DNA from: Microcebus murinus
Taxonomy: Eukaryota; Chordata; Mammalia; Primates; Cheirogaleidae
DNA: 64,000 nt
Reading direction: 5' to 3'
NCBI RefSeq assembly: GCF_040939455.1
Contig: NC_134110.1
Location: 101,027,001-101,091,000, forward strand
In this document: piece by piece, positions 62,100 through 64,000 of the stretch
How the letters are laid out: every line of letters starts with the position of its first letter
How positions within the stretch are numbered: the first letter of the stretch is position 1
Notes under the pieces: model-generated
What the model was told of the DNA's origin: nothing
Database searches by the model: none
The model's input: the letters and a program-made list of their open reading frames with translations, nothing else
Position numbers and translations under genes: made by a program

Positions 62100-64000
62100 A
62101 TGACAAGAAAAAAGCTTCACATATCAATGTTAACTTTAAACGTAAATGGATTAAATACTCCACTTAAAAGATATAGATTGGCATAATGGATTTAAAAAAT
62201 ATGATCCAACTATGTGCCACTTACAAAAAACTCATCTTACCCATAAAGACACATAGACTGAAAGTAACGGGGTGAAAAAAGATATTCCAGGCAAACAGGA
62301 AGTAGATACAGGAAGTAGTAGCTATATTTATATCAGATAAAACAAGCTATAGATTGAAAACAGTAAAAAAGAAAAGACAAAGAAGGGCATTATATAATGA
62401 TAAAGGGATCAATTCAGGAAGAGGATATAATGATCCTAACTATATATCCACCCAAATCAGAGCACCTAGATTGATGAAACAAATATTTATAGACCTAAAG
62501 AAAGAGACAGCAAAACACTCGTAGTGAGGGACTTCAATACCTCACTCACAGGACTAGACAGAACATTGAGACACAAAATCACCTAAGAAATATTGGATTT
62601 AAATGGGACTTTAGATCAAATGGACATAACAGATAATTACAGACCATTTCACCCAACAACTATAGAATATATATTCTTTTCAGCAGTACATAGAACATCC
62701 TCCAAGACAGAGCACATTTTAGGCCATAAAACAAGTCTTAACAAATTTTTAAAAATTGAAATCACATTAAGTATCTTCTCTGATCACAGAAAAATAAAGC
62801 TAAAAATATAAAGAAGAACTTCAGAAACTATACAAATATATGGAAATTAAATAACATGCCATGAACCATTACTGGGTAAAAAATGAATAAAAGCAGAAAT
62901 TTAAAAAATATTTGAAAAGAATGAAAATAAAAACATAACATACCAAAACCTGTGGAATTCAGCCAAAGCAGTGCTACAAGGGAAGTTTATGGCATTAAAT
63001 GGCTACATCATGAAAGTAAAAAGACCACAAATTAACAGCCTAACATCACACCTCAAGGAACTAGAAAAACAAGAACAAATTGAACCCAGAGTTAGCAGAA
63101 GAAAAGAAATAGCAAAAAGCAGAGCAGAAATAAATAAAATAGAGACAAAAAAAATGAACAAAATGAAAACTTGGTTCCTCTAAAAGATAAACAAAATTGA
63201 TAAACCACCAGCTAGACTAACCAAGAAAAGAAGAGAGAAGATCCAAATAAATATAATCAGAAATGGAAAAGGAGACATTATGACTGATACCACAGAAATA
63301 TAAAAGATCATCAGAGTGTATTATGAATAATTATGTGCTCACAAACTGGAAAATCTAGAGGAAATGGAATTACTCATGAAAAAATACAATCTCCTGAGAT
63401 TAAATCATGAAGAAATAGAGTTCCTGAATAGACCAATGATGGGTAACAAGATTGAAACAGTAATAACAATCTTCCAACCAAAACATGATGAGGATCAGAT
63501 GTATTCACAGCCAAATTCTAAATGTACAAAAAAATAACTGGTGCTAATCCTACTGAAATTCTTCCAAAAGATTGAGAAGTAGTGAATCCTCCATAATTCA
63601 TTCTACAAAGCCAGTATCACACTAATACCAAAGCCAGAAAAGGATGCAACAACAACAAAAAAAACTACAGACTAATATTTCTGATGAACACAGATGCAAA
63701 AATTCTCGACAAAATATGAGAAACTAAATCCAACAGTGCATCAAAAGGATAATTCACCATGATCAAGTGGGTTTTATCTCAGGGATACAAGGATGGTTCA
63801 ACATATGCAAGTCAATAAATGTAATTCACCACCACATAATTAAAAACAAAAACCATATGGTCATCTCAATAGATGTAGACAAAGCATTCAACAAAATCCA
63901 GCATCTTTTCATGACTATAAATGCTCAAAAAACTAAGTATAGAAGGAACATACATCAAAATAATAAAAGCTGTTTGTGACAAACACACAGCCAATGTCAT
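62100..64000 (+). pseudogene. L1 ORF2 relic (endonuclease/reverse transcriptase), partial
   Basis: ORF2 encodes an apurinic endonuclease and a reverse transcriptase that copies L1 RNA at its target. The ATG at 62,100 starts the endonuclease region, followed soon by an in-frame stop. Later open stretches are the endonuclease C-terminus (62,593-62,811, with a FSDHRKIKL run), the linker region (62,971-63,183) and the RT fingers/palm (63,767-63,979), where the run [13 protein letters not shown] is RT motif A with its first aspartate. The YADD box lies beyond the window. Frameshifts, including one near 63,920, kill the frame. Confidence 0.85.

Larger units (their letters stand above)
58790..64000 (+). 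mobile_element. Long L1 element, sense, runs off the window
   Basis: A 5' UTR (58,790-60,960, start uncertain) with tandem monomers, then an ORF1 relic (about 60,980-61,949), a spacer (61,950-62,099), and an ORF2 relic (62,100 onward) continuing past 64,000. Words and order match the L1MA/L1PB-like grade, as expected of an L1 lineage in strepsirrhines. Both frames are broken, so it is not autonomous. Its 3' end and target duplication lie outside the window. Confidence 0.85.

Overview
The window is nuclear DNA from a mammal, and almost certainly from a strepsirrhine primate, most likely a Malagasy lemur. The best evidence is a pair of complete dimeric Alu elements (41.6 kb and 48.5 kb). Both carry the lemur-type right arm (a TTGGCCAATTAATTTC block next to the middle linker, then the CTCTTGCTCAGGCTGG variant). 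Old mammalian repeats (MIR, L2, HAL1, MLT1, MER5, L1M) fill much of the rest, as expected for a eutherian. The sequence is mostly AT-rich.

I find no protein-coding gene, tRNA, rRNA or CRISPR array. Open frames are short, scattered on both strands, and many lie inside repeats. The only long ones (about 260-330 codons) are by-products of a GC-rich minisatellite. The window therefore reads as intergenic or deep intronic DNA, and its content is layered transposon history. All family names come from remembered consensus sequences, not from a search; boundaries are accurate to tens of bases unless a target-site duplication is quoted.

Layout. 0-4 kb: unassigned AT-rich DNA. 4.2-6.4 kb: old L1 on + with a large internal deletion. 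6.6-7.25 kb: probable solitary retroviral LTR. 7.5-7.73 kb: possible orphan exon. 9.2-9.8 kb: L1M 3' UTR on -. 12.3-13.3 kb: L1M 3' UTR on + split by an antisense LTR that has a TATA box and a poly(A) signal. 17.7-25.1 kb: MIR, L2, an antisense L1 (21.3-22.3 kb), a HAL1-like stretch and two other old repeats. 26.4-26.85 kb: another LTR, with a perfect hairpin. 27.8-39.1 kb: mostly MIR/L2 relics. 39.6-42.4 kb: antisense L1 interrupted by a lemur Alu. 44.0-44.5 kb: MaLR LTR. 47.5-50.2 kb: a cluster of an Alu-like monomer, MLT1, a second lemur Alu, MLT1 and L2. 51.16-51.97 kb: 26-bp minisatellite of about 32 units. 53.3-58.0 kb: MIR, MER5A, MLT1, a second degenerate minisatellite and a pair of related repeats in inverted orientation. 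58.8-64.0 kb: a long sense L1 with a tandemly repeated 5' UTR, a broken ORF1 carrying a tiny nested L1 insertion, and a broken ORF2 that runs off the window.

The most unusual items are the tandem ~250-bp monomers in the L1 5' UTR, the minisatellite that is open in many frames by construction, the nested insertions that give relative dates, two pairs of repeats whose families I cannot name, and a few non-repetitive GC-richer blocks that could be regulatory.
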